The notes: generated by a model from the letters alone, not told the origin. A stretch of 7,833 nucleotides of DNA from Lutibacter sp. UBA4458 (GCA_002390165.1 DGOU01000151.1:1-7833); one strand, 5' to 3'; shown: positions 1-7,654, counted from the stretch's first letter. A program made the numbers and translations.

Positions 1-282
1 GGCGTTATGATCGGGCGAGGAATTTTTAAGAATCCTTTTGCTTTTGAAAAAGAGCCAAAAGAGCATAGCAGTAAAGAATACCTTGATCTTTTAAGACTGC
101 AGCTTGATCTTCAAGATCAATATGCGGAAGCTCTGCCACGTTCAATCACAGGACTACATCGCTTTTTCAAAATTTATGTCAAAGGATTCCGTGGAGCTGG
201 GGAATTAAGAAATCAATTGATGAACACGAAATCAACAGATGAAGTGCGTGCATTGCTTGATAACTTTGTAAAAGAATGTTGA
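1..282 (+). CDS. dus: tRNA-dihydrouridine synthase, C-terminal part (5' end outside window)
   Basis: This is the 3' end of a gene for a flavin-dependent tRNA-dihydrouridine synthase, which reduces specific uridines in the D-loop of tRNA in the cytoplasm. The frame is open from base 1 (Gly-Val before the first Met), so the ATG at 7 is internal and the true start lies upstream. Visible are the GVMIGRG segment, which in Dus proteins belongs to the FMN-phosphate-binding end of the TIM barrel, then NPFAFEKEP, and then the helical C-terminal domain with [18 protein letters not shown] and a final [10 protein letters not shown]. These match the YfjN/Dus1 type of Bacillales as I know it. The frame ends normally at TGA 280-282, with no sign of decay in the visible part. 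A strong terminator lies 130 bases downstream. A second, broken dus copy lies at the right end of the window. Identity is near certain. Which D-loop position it modifies cannot be told. Confidence 0.95.
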   Translation, partial: GVMIGRGIFKNPFAFEKEPKEHSSKEYLDLLRLQLDLQDQYAEALPRSITGLHRFFKIYVKGFRGAGELRNQLMNTKSTDEVRALLDNFVKEC

Positions 283-411
283 TAGGACAAAATAAACATG
301 CCCTTGTGTCCGAAACAATCATGAAAATATAAACATTCACGATAGTTTAAACTAACATGATCGTATTTGACTCAGCGGTACAAGCAATTTAGATACTCAT
401 CCAATTACTCA

Positions 412-458
412 AAAACAGCCACAGGAGCATTACTGCTCCTGTGGCTGTTTTATTTTTT
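412..458 (+). terminator. Intrinsic terminator of dus
   Basis: An 18-bp perfect inverted repeat (412-429 pairs with 434-451) encloses a TTAC loop. The core of the stem is GC-rich (CAGCCACAGGAGCA), and the T-rich run TTTTATTTTTT follows. This is a textbook Rho-independent terminator for dus on the plus strand. The left arm starts with five A residues, so the hairpin may also terminate minus-strand transcription. That would fit a former convergent gene whose possible stop codon lies inside the stem at 450-452. Confidence 0.92.
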
Positions 459-569
459 CTGTTTTGTATCAATTGTCTTCAAGAAATTATTTGTTGTTTC
501 CACAACATATATGACTTCGTAGTCTTGCAATCCAGTAACAAACAGCAGAAAGACCTTGCCTATTGATTG
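450..569 (-). pseudogene. Possible C-terminal remnant of a convergent gene
   Basis: A minus-strand open stretch of about 39 codons reads ...FVTGLQDYEVIYVVETTN... and ends ...DTKQKK at a TAA inside the terminator stem. It has no start codon with a ribosome binding site, and a stop lies just upstream at 570-572. Its composition looks protein-like, and its end in a potentially bidirectional terminator is where a gene convergent with dus would end. I do not recognise a family. It may be the stump of a host gene cut off when the island arrived, or it may be chance. Confidence 0.25.
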
Positions 570-609
570 TTACGTTGATTTTATGCATCGGCTCAACTCA
601 CCTTACCTC

Positions 610-771
610 TTATTTTTCGTGACTTAAGGGCATTCCCACGGTTATTCTATTTTGTAGTTTTTTTATATCGACTCTAAAAACGACAGCGTTTACACAGAGG
701 TAGCAGCTCTGACCCTTTTGGGGATTTAGCTCAGTAATTAATACAACCTTTTGAGAAATAAAGTGCAACAT
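610..771 (-). other. Doubtful 53-codon open frame
   Basis: A minus-strand frame runs from an ATG at 769-771 to a TAA at 610-612 and includes the segment ITELNPQKGQSCYLCVNAVV. No Shine-Dalgarno sequence precedes the ATG, and I recognise no family. It could be a fragment of an older gene, because the stretch is less AT-rich than the island genes. It is short enough to be chance. Confidence 0.15.
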
Positions 772-915
772 TTTGCTTGAGGATGTTTTAATGAGAATAA
801 AGAAGAATTTAGTTTAGAAAATGACTGCCATTTGATATTTTTTAGATAATAGTAGAAATAAGTGGAAATATATAGAATAATGTAAATAAATAGATGTTGT
901 TTGGGGGAAAAGGAT

Positions 916-2535
916 ATGTCGAAAATTAATTTATATAAAATCGATGAAAGAAATCATAGAGGTTTTTTGGACTATTTAGAAGAAAAACTTAATCTTATCG
1001 AAAACAAAGTGTTAGAAGATGAACAAGAAGAAAAATACCATTTTTCATTATATAAAATTGATGAAGAAGTTGATAAAGAAATAAGTTGGAATTGGATTTT
1101 ACATGAATTTGAACAACCATATTTATCAGTCAAAACACAACCAAAAGCAGTACTTACTATTGAGTATGACGATGAAATGTATGCCGTAACATTTGGAAGT
1201 GCATTTTTCTTAGTCGACAAATTTTGTGATAAAAATTTTGCATTTGAATTTGCTAGAAGAGTGCGATATGTGGAGATTAAAACCACTACATTGTTATCGC
1301 CAAATATGCTGAGAAACAAGAACATTAGTACATACATAAATTATGAGAATTTAGAATTTGATAGTGGTGAATCGTTTGCGAAATTAAAAGCGAAGTTAAA
1401 TTTAAGTGAATATGATAATGGGTTAATAGGAGAAACTATTGAGTTTGGAAATTCTATTAAATTTGATTTTAAAGTTCCTAGTTTAGAAAATTTGGCTCAG
1501 CTATTAGCTTTTAATAAACTTATCCTAAGTAAAGATGAAATATATAAAATTCCGGTATTCAATAAAGTAAATGCCGAAAATCTCCTTCAAAGACTTGAGG
1601 CTAATTTGTTTTTAAAGATTGAGGAAAACCCCAGTGATAATATTACAATATCTGAATTAGATATTATTGGGGTTTCGGAAGTGTTTAATAACCAAGATAC
1701 ATCATTTGAAATTTGGCACGGTCAAAAAAGAAAGGTAATTGATAATTTAAATTTTAGTGAAGTAGAAAGGTTTGCTGAAGAAAAAGAAATTGAATTGTCC
1801 AAAGAGATCCTTAACATTAAAATAAAAAGTTTTAATAACGGACAATCAATTAGAACAGATAAAATTAGAAACTTAATTGATTATGTAGATGATGAAGAAA
1901 GATGTCTTCTAAATAAAGGCGTATGGTATCACTATAACGACGATTATCAAAAGTACCTAGAAGATTCAATTTCAGAAATCAAAGTAATTTATAATCCGGA
2001 TTATGACTTTAGCGATACTATTCATGATGTGTTTATTAATGAAAAATTTAGTGAAGAAAGAAAATTACCGGAGTTTGAAGGGTTTACTGATATTAAAATA
2101 AACGAGAAATTAAAGAAGAAATATTATGCTGAAAGAGCTTTTAATCTTTTAAGAGTAAGAGATAGTTTTGAGAATTATGATAGAGTAACAACTAGCTATG
2201 CTGGCGCACAAATAGAGTTAATGGATTTATACAAACAGGATACTATGTATGCGGTAAAAATAGGTAGTGCATCCTCAACATTATGCTATGCAGTAGATCA
2301 ATCTATTAGTTCTTTAAAAATGTATAAACACAATACTTTAGTAGGGATGCCTTCTATAAAAAACGTTGCAATTTGGCTAATATTAAAGAGACAACCACTT
2401 TCTCTTGATCAAAATGGTCAACCTAAATTAAATACTTTAAACATGATTATGTTAAAGAATAAATTAGATTCATGGAAAAAAGAAGTACGGTTGCAAGGAC
2501 TCGAGCCAATTGTACATATAAATTATAAAGTGTAA
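916..2535 (+). CDS. TIGR04141/DUF6119 family sporadically distributed protein
   Basis: This is a 539-residue soluble protein without signal peptide or membrane segments, rich in Lys, Glu, Asp, Asn and Ile. I assign it to TIGR04141 (DUF6119) from recollection of the family pattern. The supporting segments are an N-terminal SKINLYKID strand and MYAVTFGSAFFLVD at about 89-101 (the family's 'vTFG.a..l.d' motif). FAFEFARRVRYVEIKTT follows at about 108-124, then GVWYHY near 335-340. The conserved end is YYAERAFNLLR (403-413) and IELMDLYKQDTMYAVKIGSASSTL (433-456). The full length agrees with the family. The E..D......VK pattern near 434-448 could suggest a nuclease-like core, but I cannot show this. 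The biochemical role is unknown to me; members are patchily distributed and fit accessory or defence islands. I choose ATG 916 because GGGGG at 903-907 is a well-spaced ribosome binding site; a TTG at 901 would add five residues but overlaps that site. The gene stands alone, with no operon partner on its strand for 650 bases. Confidence 0.8.
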   Translation: MSKINLYKIDERNHRGFLDYLEEKLNLIENKVLEDEQEEKYHFSLYKIDEEVDKEISWNWILHEFEQPYLSVKTQPKAVLTIEYDDEMYAVTFGSAFFLVDKFCDKNFAFEFARRVRYVEIKTTTLLSPNMLRNKNISTYINYENLEFDSGESFAKLKAKLNLSEYDNGLIGETIEFGNSIKFDFKVPSLENLAQLLAFNKLILSKDEIYKIPVFNKVNAENLLQRLEANLFLKIEENPSDNITISELDIIGVSEVFNNQDTSFEIWHGQKRKVIDNLNFSEVERFAEEKEIELSKEILNIKIKSFNNGQSIRTDKIRNLIDYVDDEERCLLNKGVWYHYNDDYQKYLEDSISEIKVIYNPDYDFSDTIHDVFINEKFSEERKLPEFEGFTDIKINEKLKKKYYAERAFNLLRVRDSFENYDRVTTSYAGAQIELMDLYKQDTMYAVKIGSASSTLCYAVDQSISSLKMYKHNTLVGMPSIKNVAIWLILKRQPLSLDQNGQPKLNTLNMIMLKNKLDSWKKEVRLQGLEPIVHINYKV

Positions 2536-2690
2536 ATTAGCATAATAAGAAAAAGGGATGCATACCGGTGTTAGACATAGAAGTTGATAAACCCAACATC
2601 CATTGTGTTGCCACATACACTCCGCACATGTGGAGTGTGGCTCGCTACTAATTTTAAAAGAAGGAAACTAACCCTTTGAGGAAGTTGCCA
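2536..2690. other. Non-coding stretch downstream of the TIGR04141 gene
   Basis: The stretch contains a hairpin with a 7-bp stem (2617-2623 with 2632-2638) and an 8-base loop. No T-run follows it on the plus strand, so it is at best a weak terminator. A GTG-initiated frame at 2568-2651 (27 codons, containing CVATYTPHMWSVARY) has a purine-rich GAAAAAGGGA upstream. The end vaguely recalls the C-terminus of RlmCD/RumA-type 23S rRNA methyltransferases, a known integration target of some elements. The match is too short to trust, and I do not call a gene here. Confidence 0.35.
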
Positions 2691-3146
2691 TTATGCCACT
2701 TGTAATGGATTTACGAAGGTATAGTGAATATGGATTTTACCATCGTGAGTACAAGTGATTTTCTCAACTAATGAATGAATGATTTCTGGAGTTAATTCAT
2801 TTAGTGAAAGAACTTCTTTAGAATATTGCCTATATATGCGGTATGATTTTCATTTTCATATTCTTTGAGTTTGCGATATTCATTTATTTCTTCCTTAGAG
2901 ATAACATTATCAGTAAACAGATTGACATAATATAATTTGTTTTGTTTTAAAGCATCAATTTCAGATTGTGTTTTTTCTACCGTCTTCTGAAACTGGTGTT
3001 TTCTAGTGATGAGCTTATCTAATAAAAATTTCATGAAATTCTCTTCACTTAATGTGTTTTAGAGTTGCTTTTTGCTGAGCAGCAATAAATGTTTCTTTAG
3101 GAATTATCGCTTCATGTGTGCTTTCAAACATAATCTGATTTTTACG
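2691..3146 (-). pseudogene. Large serine recombinase (integrase), C-terminal remnant
   Basis: Three minus-strand pieces in three frames together read as the second half of a large serine recombinase, the site-specific integrase of many phages and integrative elements. Piece one (3146 to about 3048) reads IMFESTHEAIIPKETFIAAQ, the end of the recombinase domain (usual pattern 'v.n.HeaIi..e.F...q'), and stops at TGA 3045-3047. Piece two (from 3034 down to about 2820) is the coiled coil, with LITRKHQFQKTVEKTQSEI, DALKQNKLYYVNLF and the typical ISKEEINEYRKL. A frameshift near 2820 leads into piece three (2819-2691), LSLNELTPEIIHSLVEKI followed by HDGKIHIHYTFVNPL and a TAA stop. The zinc-ribbon region expected between pieces one and two is missing. 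The whole N-terminal catalytic domain is also absent: homology stops at 3146, just before the next gene. The gene is therefore dead. It marks the region as part of an old mobile element. Confidence 0.87.
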
Positions 3147-3189
3147 TCAATTTCCTTTCGATAAGAATAAAACAATTTGGAGGGTTGAG

Positions 3190-4068
3190 ATGATGCAGTT
3201 CCAGAAAATTTTATTAATAGAAGCTGTAAAAAAAAATATTGATCTTAATAATAATCTAAATTGGAAACATGAATTGTTAGAAAAAGCACCACCTGTTTTA
3301 TGGTTTGGGGATACAAGGACGAATCTTCCAAAAATCATTACTATAGGAGCAAACCCCTCTCGTGAGGAATTTTTAAACCATCATAAAAAAAATGCACAAA
3401 AGATGATTAATAACAGGGAACAAAAATTGTTGCAGTATCTTAAAAAACCAAGGTTTAGGACCTTATCCCAAACTGAATCCCTTTTCGATATATTAATAAA
3501 TGTTAATTTACAAGAAGAGATAATAGAAAGTTATAACAGTTACTTTTCAAATAATCCATACATAAATTGGTTTGGAAAGCCTAATGGCTTTAAATTAGAG
3601 GCCTTTCTAAATGGTTTAAATGCATCTTATTATCCTGACAAAATTCAATATGGTTTTAACGCAATACATATAGATTTATTCCCTTTTCCCACAATTTCAG
3701 ATTATAAGGAGATTAGTGGTCTGGCCGAGAAGGATTTATTTAATAACGAGTGGTCGCAAAACTTTTTGAGAAATTTAATGACGACTTTTATTCCCTCGCC
3801 CAAACTTATAGTGGTATTTGGAAAAACAAATTTCATTAAACTAAAAAAACTTTTTCCTGATAGCATTAGTACTCAAAAAGGGAGAACCCACTACCATCAA
3901 AATGCCAAAGGAGAACAGATTTCATGCACTTACTGGATAGGCACGTTTGACTCTTATAAACTTGTGGGTTTATCGGTTAATTTAGGGAACCCTCGAAACT
4001 TTACAACTAAGGATCTAAATAACTTAGGTACCCATATCCTAAAAGAGTTTAACTATTTAATCGAATAA
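3190..4068 (+). CDS. Uracil-DNA glycosylase superfamily-like protein
   Basis: This is a soluble protein of 292 residues with no signal peptide or membrane helix. Several segments fit the uracil-DNA glycosylase superfamily fold. KIITIGANPSREEFL (48-62) looks like motif 1, whose GxNP form is seen in MUG and SMUG-type enzymes. FNAIHIDLFPFPT (156-168) fits the central strand, and KLIVVFGKTNF (205-215) the 'vv.lG' strand. KLVGLSVNLGNPRNF (257-271) sits where motif 2 belongs, with NPRN resembling the NPSG/HPSPRN of MUG and SMUG. If so, N55 would be the motif 1 residue, and the usual motif 2 His would be replaced by N267. This is fold-level recognition, so the substrate base is unknown. Two adjacent ATGs (3190 and 3193) follow GGAGGG at 3179-3184, giving spacers of 5 or 8 bases; either start is plausible. 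The STAND ATPase gene begins 101 bases downstream on the same strand with no convincing terminator between, so co-transcription is possible. The gene starts right where the recombinase remnant ends. The alternative is an unrelated alpha/beta protein of unknown function. Confidence 0.62.
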   Translation: MMQFQKILLIEAVKKNIDLNNNLNWKHELLEKAPPVLWFGDTRTNLPKIITIGANPSREEFLNHHKKNAQKMINNREQKLLQYLKKPRFRTLSQTESLFDILINVNLQEEIIESYNSYFSNNPYINWFGKPNGFKLEAFLNGLNASYYPDKIQYGFNAIHIDLFPFPTISDYKEISGLAEKDLFNNEWSQNFLRNLMTTFIPSPKLIVVFGKTNFIKLKKLFPDSISTQKGRTHYHQNAKGEQISCTYWIGTFDSYKLVGLSVNLGNPRNFTTKDLNNLGTHILKEFNYLIE

Positions 4069-4111
4069 TATAAGTAAATGATGACTGCTCATCTTATCAT
4101 TGCTGTGTTCG

Positions 4112-4134
4112 ATTATTATGATTAATATAATAAT
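4112..4134. promoter_or_regulatory. AT-rich inverted repeat overlapping a -10 box
   Basis: ATTATTAT (4112-4119) and ATAATAAT (4127-4134) form a perfect 8-bp inverted repeat around GATTAAT. A consensus TATAAT lies at 4126-4131, 38 bases before the ATG of the ATPase gene, inside the right arm. No good -35 box stands 17 bases upstream (CTGTGT at 4103-4108). A weak or activator-dependent promoter with an operator-like repeat is possible. In a region this AT-rich, both could be chance. Confidence 0.35.
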
Positions 4135-4169
4135 ACATAACTTATCCATTATTGACTTAGGAGGACATT

Positions 4170-7100
4170 ATGGAACATTTTTATCAGAAATGGCTAATTG
4201 GCAATAATGAAAAGATTATTCATTTAATTAATAATGAGTCGACTAACTTCGAACACAAGTGGATTACTCTTCATTTAAAGCAAGAAAAGTCTTTACTAAC
4301 CGGCATTATGGAGCAACTATATGCAACTTTTTCTATGGAAACACCTTCATTTTTAAAAGAGCTTTCAAGATCAACTCTAAACCTTATAAAGGGATCACTA
4401 AAGTCAATTGATTTACTTACTGGTTTGTTAGCCGACTCAATGATAAATGCTTTAATTGAACATACCGAATTAAATTACTCAGAAAAAGAACAAAAAGCAA
4501 AGATAATTTTATTAGAATTCGACAAATTAATCACTAATTTAAACAAAGGAAAGGAAAAGCTCGATTTAGATCTTACGTTATCATTAATCAAGAAAATATC
4601 TGAGATTTATCCTATTGTTATTGAGATAAAAGATTTATATAAGATGCATCCACAGGACATAAATCTTATAAAATATTTACTTAATGATCGATTAAAAATT
4701 CAAGTAATCATCTATACAAATGAACTAAACTTTGATAATAATTCAGTCTTAAAAAATGAAGAGTACTATTTACAACGGTATGATAAGTTAGTTCGTTTAG
4801 GTCATTATGAACCACCTTCATTTTCAATAAAATCTTACTTTATTGGTCGTCAAGAGTTGGTTGAGAGTATCTTAAGAGACGCTGAAAATGTTCATTTAAG
4901 AAAAAAAACAATAATTAGAGGAATAAGCGGAAATGCAGGTTTAGGAAAGACAACATTGTTACAGCATATTGAAAATAATCATAAAATTGAAGGACAAAAA
5001 ATCGTCTATACACCATTCTTAAATGAGGTATCAACTAGTTTAGAACGTTTGCATGAAATAAAACAATTTATTAACCACCTTAAATTGTGTATTCAAACTG
5101 AAGAAAAGTCTAAAATAGTGAAATTAATTCAGAACACAAAAGAAATGACTAAAGAAAACCTTGATTATATTAATCAACTGGTAGATAAATATCCCAATGC
5201 TCGAGGGGTATTTGAGGAAGTAATAACTGGGCTATTGGAAGAGTATGACTACATAGGAAAAGCCAAAAAAGTTCAAGAAATTTATTATGATCTAAAAGCA
5301 GTTGCCGAACATTCTCATAAACAACAATCAAAATTTACTATTTCAAAACATATAAATATTGATTATATATTAATTGAAGATGAGGTAGAACTTTTGTTAT
5401 CTCAAACACATGATTTACTAATAAAAGCAAAGGAATATAATAAATCTTTTATTTGGATTCTTGATGACATTCAGTGGGCAGATCAATTTATATTATCATT
5501 TGTCAATCAATTACTTGAAAAGTTGAAAGATGAACCAATATACGTGATAATTGCAAGTCGAGTATCTGATAGTGAATCTAAAGCAACTTATGACAAAGGT
5601 CTCGCTAAATTAATAAATCATATTCACTTTGTAGAGCTTGAAATGTTTACTAAAAATGACATTATAGAATTTATTAAAAAAACTTTTCATAATCCATCTA
5701 CATCATTAATTAATATGGTATCAGACTCTATGTGTCAATATTTATTTAATGGGCAAAGAGATGAGATCGAACCAATTTTTGTTGCAGAATTAATATATTT
5801 GTTATTTGAAGAATGTGAGAAATCATTTGAAATTACTGATAATGGTCAATTAAAACTTCAAATTGAGGGAAATTCTTTTCAATTACAATTGCAGCTATTT
5901 ATAAATAATTTAATAGAAAAAAATAAGCTATTTGAAAAGCATACATATGCAATTTTTGCAGAACGACTAGTAAAAATTACCTCTCACTTAAATCAAGGTA
6001 AAAGTTACGTGGAAGTGCTTAAAAATTATTCATTTATTGGAGAACCGATTATACCGGATTTGTTCTCTTACTGCTTACAACAAAATTATGAACTTTCACT
6101 TAAAGTAGAGGAATTTGATAAACTCGAAAAAATTCATCAAGTGATTTTACTTATTCAACTTATTGATTCAGATGCTTTGTATAATTTTAAACATGCTCTT
6201 TATAAAGATTTTTTGAAAGATTGTTACCTAAAAGAGAACAATGTCTCAGAGTTAATACTTCATCATCAAGCATATAAACAAATACTCAATTATAAGCAAA
6301 ATACGCAAAATATAAACAATTCGAATAAGAAACATATTAATAACTTTATAATTAAGCACGGACTAAACTCAAATGAGAAAGATATCCACTTGATAGAGAC
6401 AATACATGAGCAAGTGAAAATATATATTGATAGCTATCAATTTGAGGAAGCTCTTTTATTAAATTATCGTTTAGGAAAACTTCTCGTACATTCTGAACCG
6501 ACCGATTCCGTATACTTAGCTTATATGTCCAATCAATTACTTCTACATAATGGATTAGGTTATTATAAAACAGCTCAACGTTTAAGCACTGATTTACTGG
6601 ATAAAATTGCTTCTAATTTCTCCGATTTATTTGAATCGAATATGGAATTATTGGAAGAACTCCTTCAACAAGTATCAGATGTTTTTATTAATTCTTATGA
6701 TGTTAATAGTTATCAGGCTATAAATGACTTGTGGGGACATCTATCTGTAAAATTTGATTCACCATATTATGATTTATTAAGATTAGAAAACTTAATAAAA
6801 GTTACTATTCAGTCTCGTAACTTTAATGAAGCAATAGTGTTATTAAAACAAGTTGAAAAGATTATAATAACAGTCGAAGAACCTTATCAAAAATTGAGCA
6901 TGATGGAAAAAATGATGAAAGAATTAAAAGCTCTTTATGATTTGTATAAAACAGGAACCTTGCCAGAACATATGTTATTGGAGGGTAACACCCCAACTGG
7001 AATTATTAATAATTTATCACTAAAAATTTCAGCTACAAAGTGGAATAAACAATTATCAGTTAATCAAAAGGTAGCAAATTATGAGGAATACTATTTTGAT

Positions 7101-7649
7101 TTATTATTATATGATGAAAAAAATTATCCAAGGACTACCTTGCGTTACAGAGTGGGAAATGATTTAGCAGACGGATATTATAAACTTTATTTAAATGGTG
7201 GAAGAGATATGCATTTTTTAAATAGATCTATATCAATTGCTGAGGCTACATTTAATGGAATGCTTAAAGTAAAGGAATTCCCTTCTAAATCATTAGAACA
7301 GATTAAAATTAATTTGCTACAATATTATCGATGGAGTAATGACATAGAAAAGGCTGAGTTATTATTTGGTAAATTGAATTTAAAATACTTAAATCAAACT
7401 AAAACATTTTGTTATTGGAATCTGCAAGCAATTCATATATTGAAAAGTTCGGAAAATAGATTCGAAGCATTAAAAATACTATTAAAAATTATTTTAGATA
7501 ATGATCCTATAGAAGAAGGTAGTATAGGAGAAATAGTTCAAATGTATAACTTGGTAAAACAATATAATCTGAAACCTTTTATGAATAAAAGCCAGATAAA
7601 AAATTATGAAAAAAAAATTTACCAGTCAGGAATGTTAATGCATGACTAA
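4170..7649 (+). CDS. STAND/AAA-type ATPase with C-terminal TPR-like repeats
   Basis: This is a 1159-residue cytoplasmic protein. The start is clear: AGGAGG at 4159-4164, five bases before the ATG. Residues 1 to about 215 are helical and of unknown function. They end in a strand pattern (IVIEIKDLYKMHP, 149-161; IQVIIYT, 177-183) that looks like a Walker B/sensor half without a Walker A. FIGRQE (224-229) opens the ATPase domain, as in AAA_16/STAND proteins. Walker A is GNAGLGKT (254-261), with K260 and T261 for nucleotide and Mg binding. Walker B is FIWILDD (427-433), followed by IQWAD, and a sensor-like strand VIIASR spans 459-464. A winged-helix-like and helical region follows. From about 700 to the end come TPR-like helices, with YQFEEALLLNYRLGK near 756-770, FNEAIVLLKQV near 885 and IEKAELLFGKL near 1059. 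STAND proteins act as ATP-driven switches: repeats sense a ligand, and the ATPase oligomerises to activate an effector. No known effector domain is recognisable, so the N-terminus or the upstream glycosylase-like protein might supply the activity (inference). A transcriptional regulator of MalT/LuxR type is less likely, as no C-terminal HTH is seen. Confidence 0.85.
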   Translation: MEHFYQKWLIGNNEKIIHLINNESTNFEHKWITLHLKQEKSLLTGIMEQLYATFSMETPSFLKELSRSTLNLIKGSLKSIDLLTGLLADSMINALIEHTELNYSEKEQKAKIILLEFDKLITNLNKGKEKLDLDLTLSLIKKISEIYPIVIEIKDLYKMHPQDINLIKYLLNDRLKIQVIIYTNELNFDNNSVLKNEEYYLQRYDKLVRLGHYEPPSFSIKSYFIGRQELVESILRDAENVHLRKKTIIRGISGNAGLGKTTLLQHIENNHKIEGQKIVYTPFLNEVSTSLERLHEIKQFINHLKLCIQTEEKSKIVKLIQNTKEMTKENLDYINQLVDKYPNARGVFEEVITGLLEEYDYIGKAKKVQEIYYDLKAVAEHSHKQQSKFTISKHINIDYILIEDEVELLLSQTHDLLIKAKEYNKSFIWILDDIQWADQFILSFVNQLLEKLKDEPIYVIIASRVSDSESKATYDKGLAKLINHIHFVELEMFTKNDIIEFIKKTFHNPSTSLINMVSDSMCQYLFNGQRDEIEPIFVAELIYLLFEECEKSFEITDNGQLKLQIEGNSFQLQLQLFINNLIEKNKLFEKHTYAIFAERLVKITSHLNQGKSYVEVLKNYSFIGEPIIPDLFSYCLQQNYELSLKVEEFDKLEKIHQVILLIQLIDSDALYNFKHALYKDFLKDCYLKENNVSELILHHQAYKQILNYKQNTQNINNSNKKHINNFIIKHGLNSNEKDIHLIETIHEQVKIYIDSYQFEEALLLNYRLGKLLVHSEPTDSVYLAYMSNQLLLHNGLGYYKTAQRLSTDLLDKIASNFSDLFESNMELLEELLQQVSDVFINSYDVNSYQAINDLWGHLSVKFDSPYYDLLRLENLIKVTIQSRNFNEAIVLLKQVEKIIITVEEPYQKLSMMEKMMKELKALYDLYKTGTLPEHMLLEGNTPTGIINNLSLKISATKWNKQLSVNQKVANYEEYYFDLLLYDEKNYPRTTLRYRVGNDLADGYYKLYLNGGRDMHFLNRSISIAEATFNGMLKVKEFPSKSLEQIKINLLQYYRWSNDIEKAELLFGKLNLKYLNQTKTFCYWNLQAIHILKSSENRFEALKILLKIILDNDPIEEGSIGEIVQMYNLVKQYNLKPFMNKSQIKNYEKKIYQSGMLMHD

Positions 7650-7654
7650 ACAAC

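Larger units (their letters stand above)
283..915. other. Gene-poor region between dus and the TIGR04141 gene
   Basis: There is no convincing intact gene here. The region holds the dus terminator at 412-458 and a 12-base palindrome (TAGTTTAAACTA, 343-354) of unknown meaning. It also holds two short minus-strand open frames that may be gene remnants, 450-569 and 610-771. The last 100 bases are very AT-rich and must carry the promoter of the next gene. TAGATAAT at 843-850 and TAGAAT at 873-878 are possible -10 boxes, but neither has a good -35 box at the normal distance, so I do not call a promoter. Confidence 0.6.

Noticed and set aside
719..745. GGGGATTTAGCTCAGT resembles the 5' end and D-arm start of a tRNA.
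   Set aside because: No matching D-stem, anticodon arm, T-arm or acceptor 3' strand follows, so it is at most a chance match and not a tRNA gene or clear att site.
972..1337. Open frame of 121 codons on the minus strand.
   Set aside because: It lies wholly antisense inside the TIGR04141 gene, has no family features, and its Ser/Leu/Phe-rich translation is typical of an AT-rich shadow frame.
2688..2708. Inverted repeat CCATTA/TAATGG around the recombinase stop codon as an attachment site.
   Set aside because: Six-base arms are expected by chance in such DNA, and no matching copy was seen elsewhere in the window.
3147..3338. Open frame of 63 codons on the minus strand.
   Set aside because: It is antisense to the start of the glycosylase-like gene, whose frame and ribosome binding site are much better supported.
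4080..4093. Hairpin GATGA-CTGC-TCATC after the glycosylase-like gene as a terminator.
   Set aside because: The stem is only five bases, AT-rich and not followed by a T-run, so it is unlikely to stop transcription.
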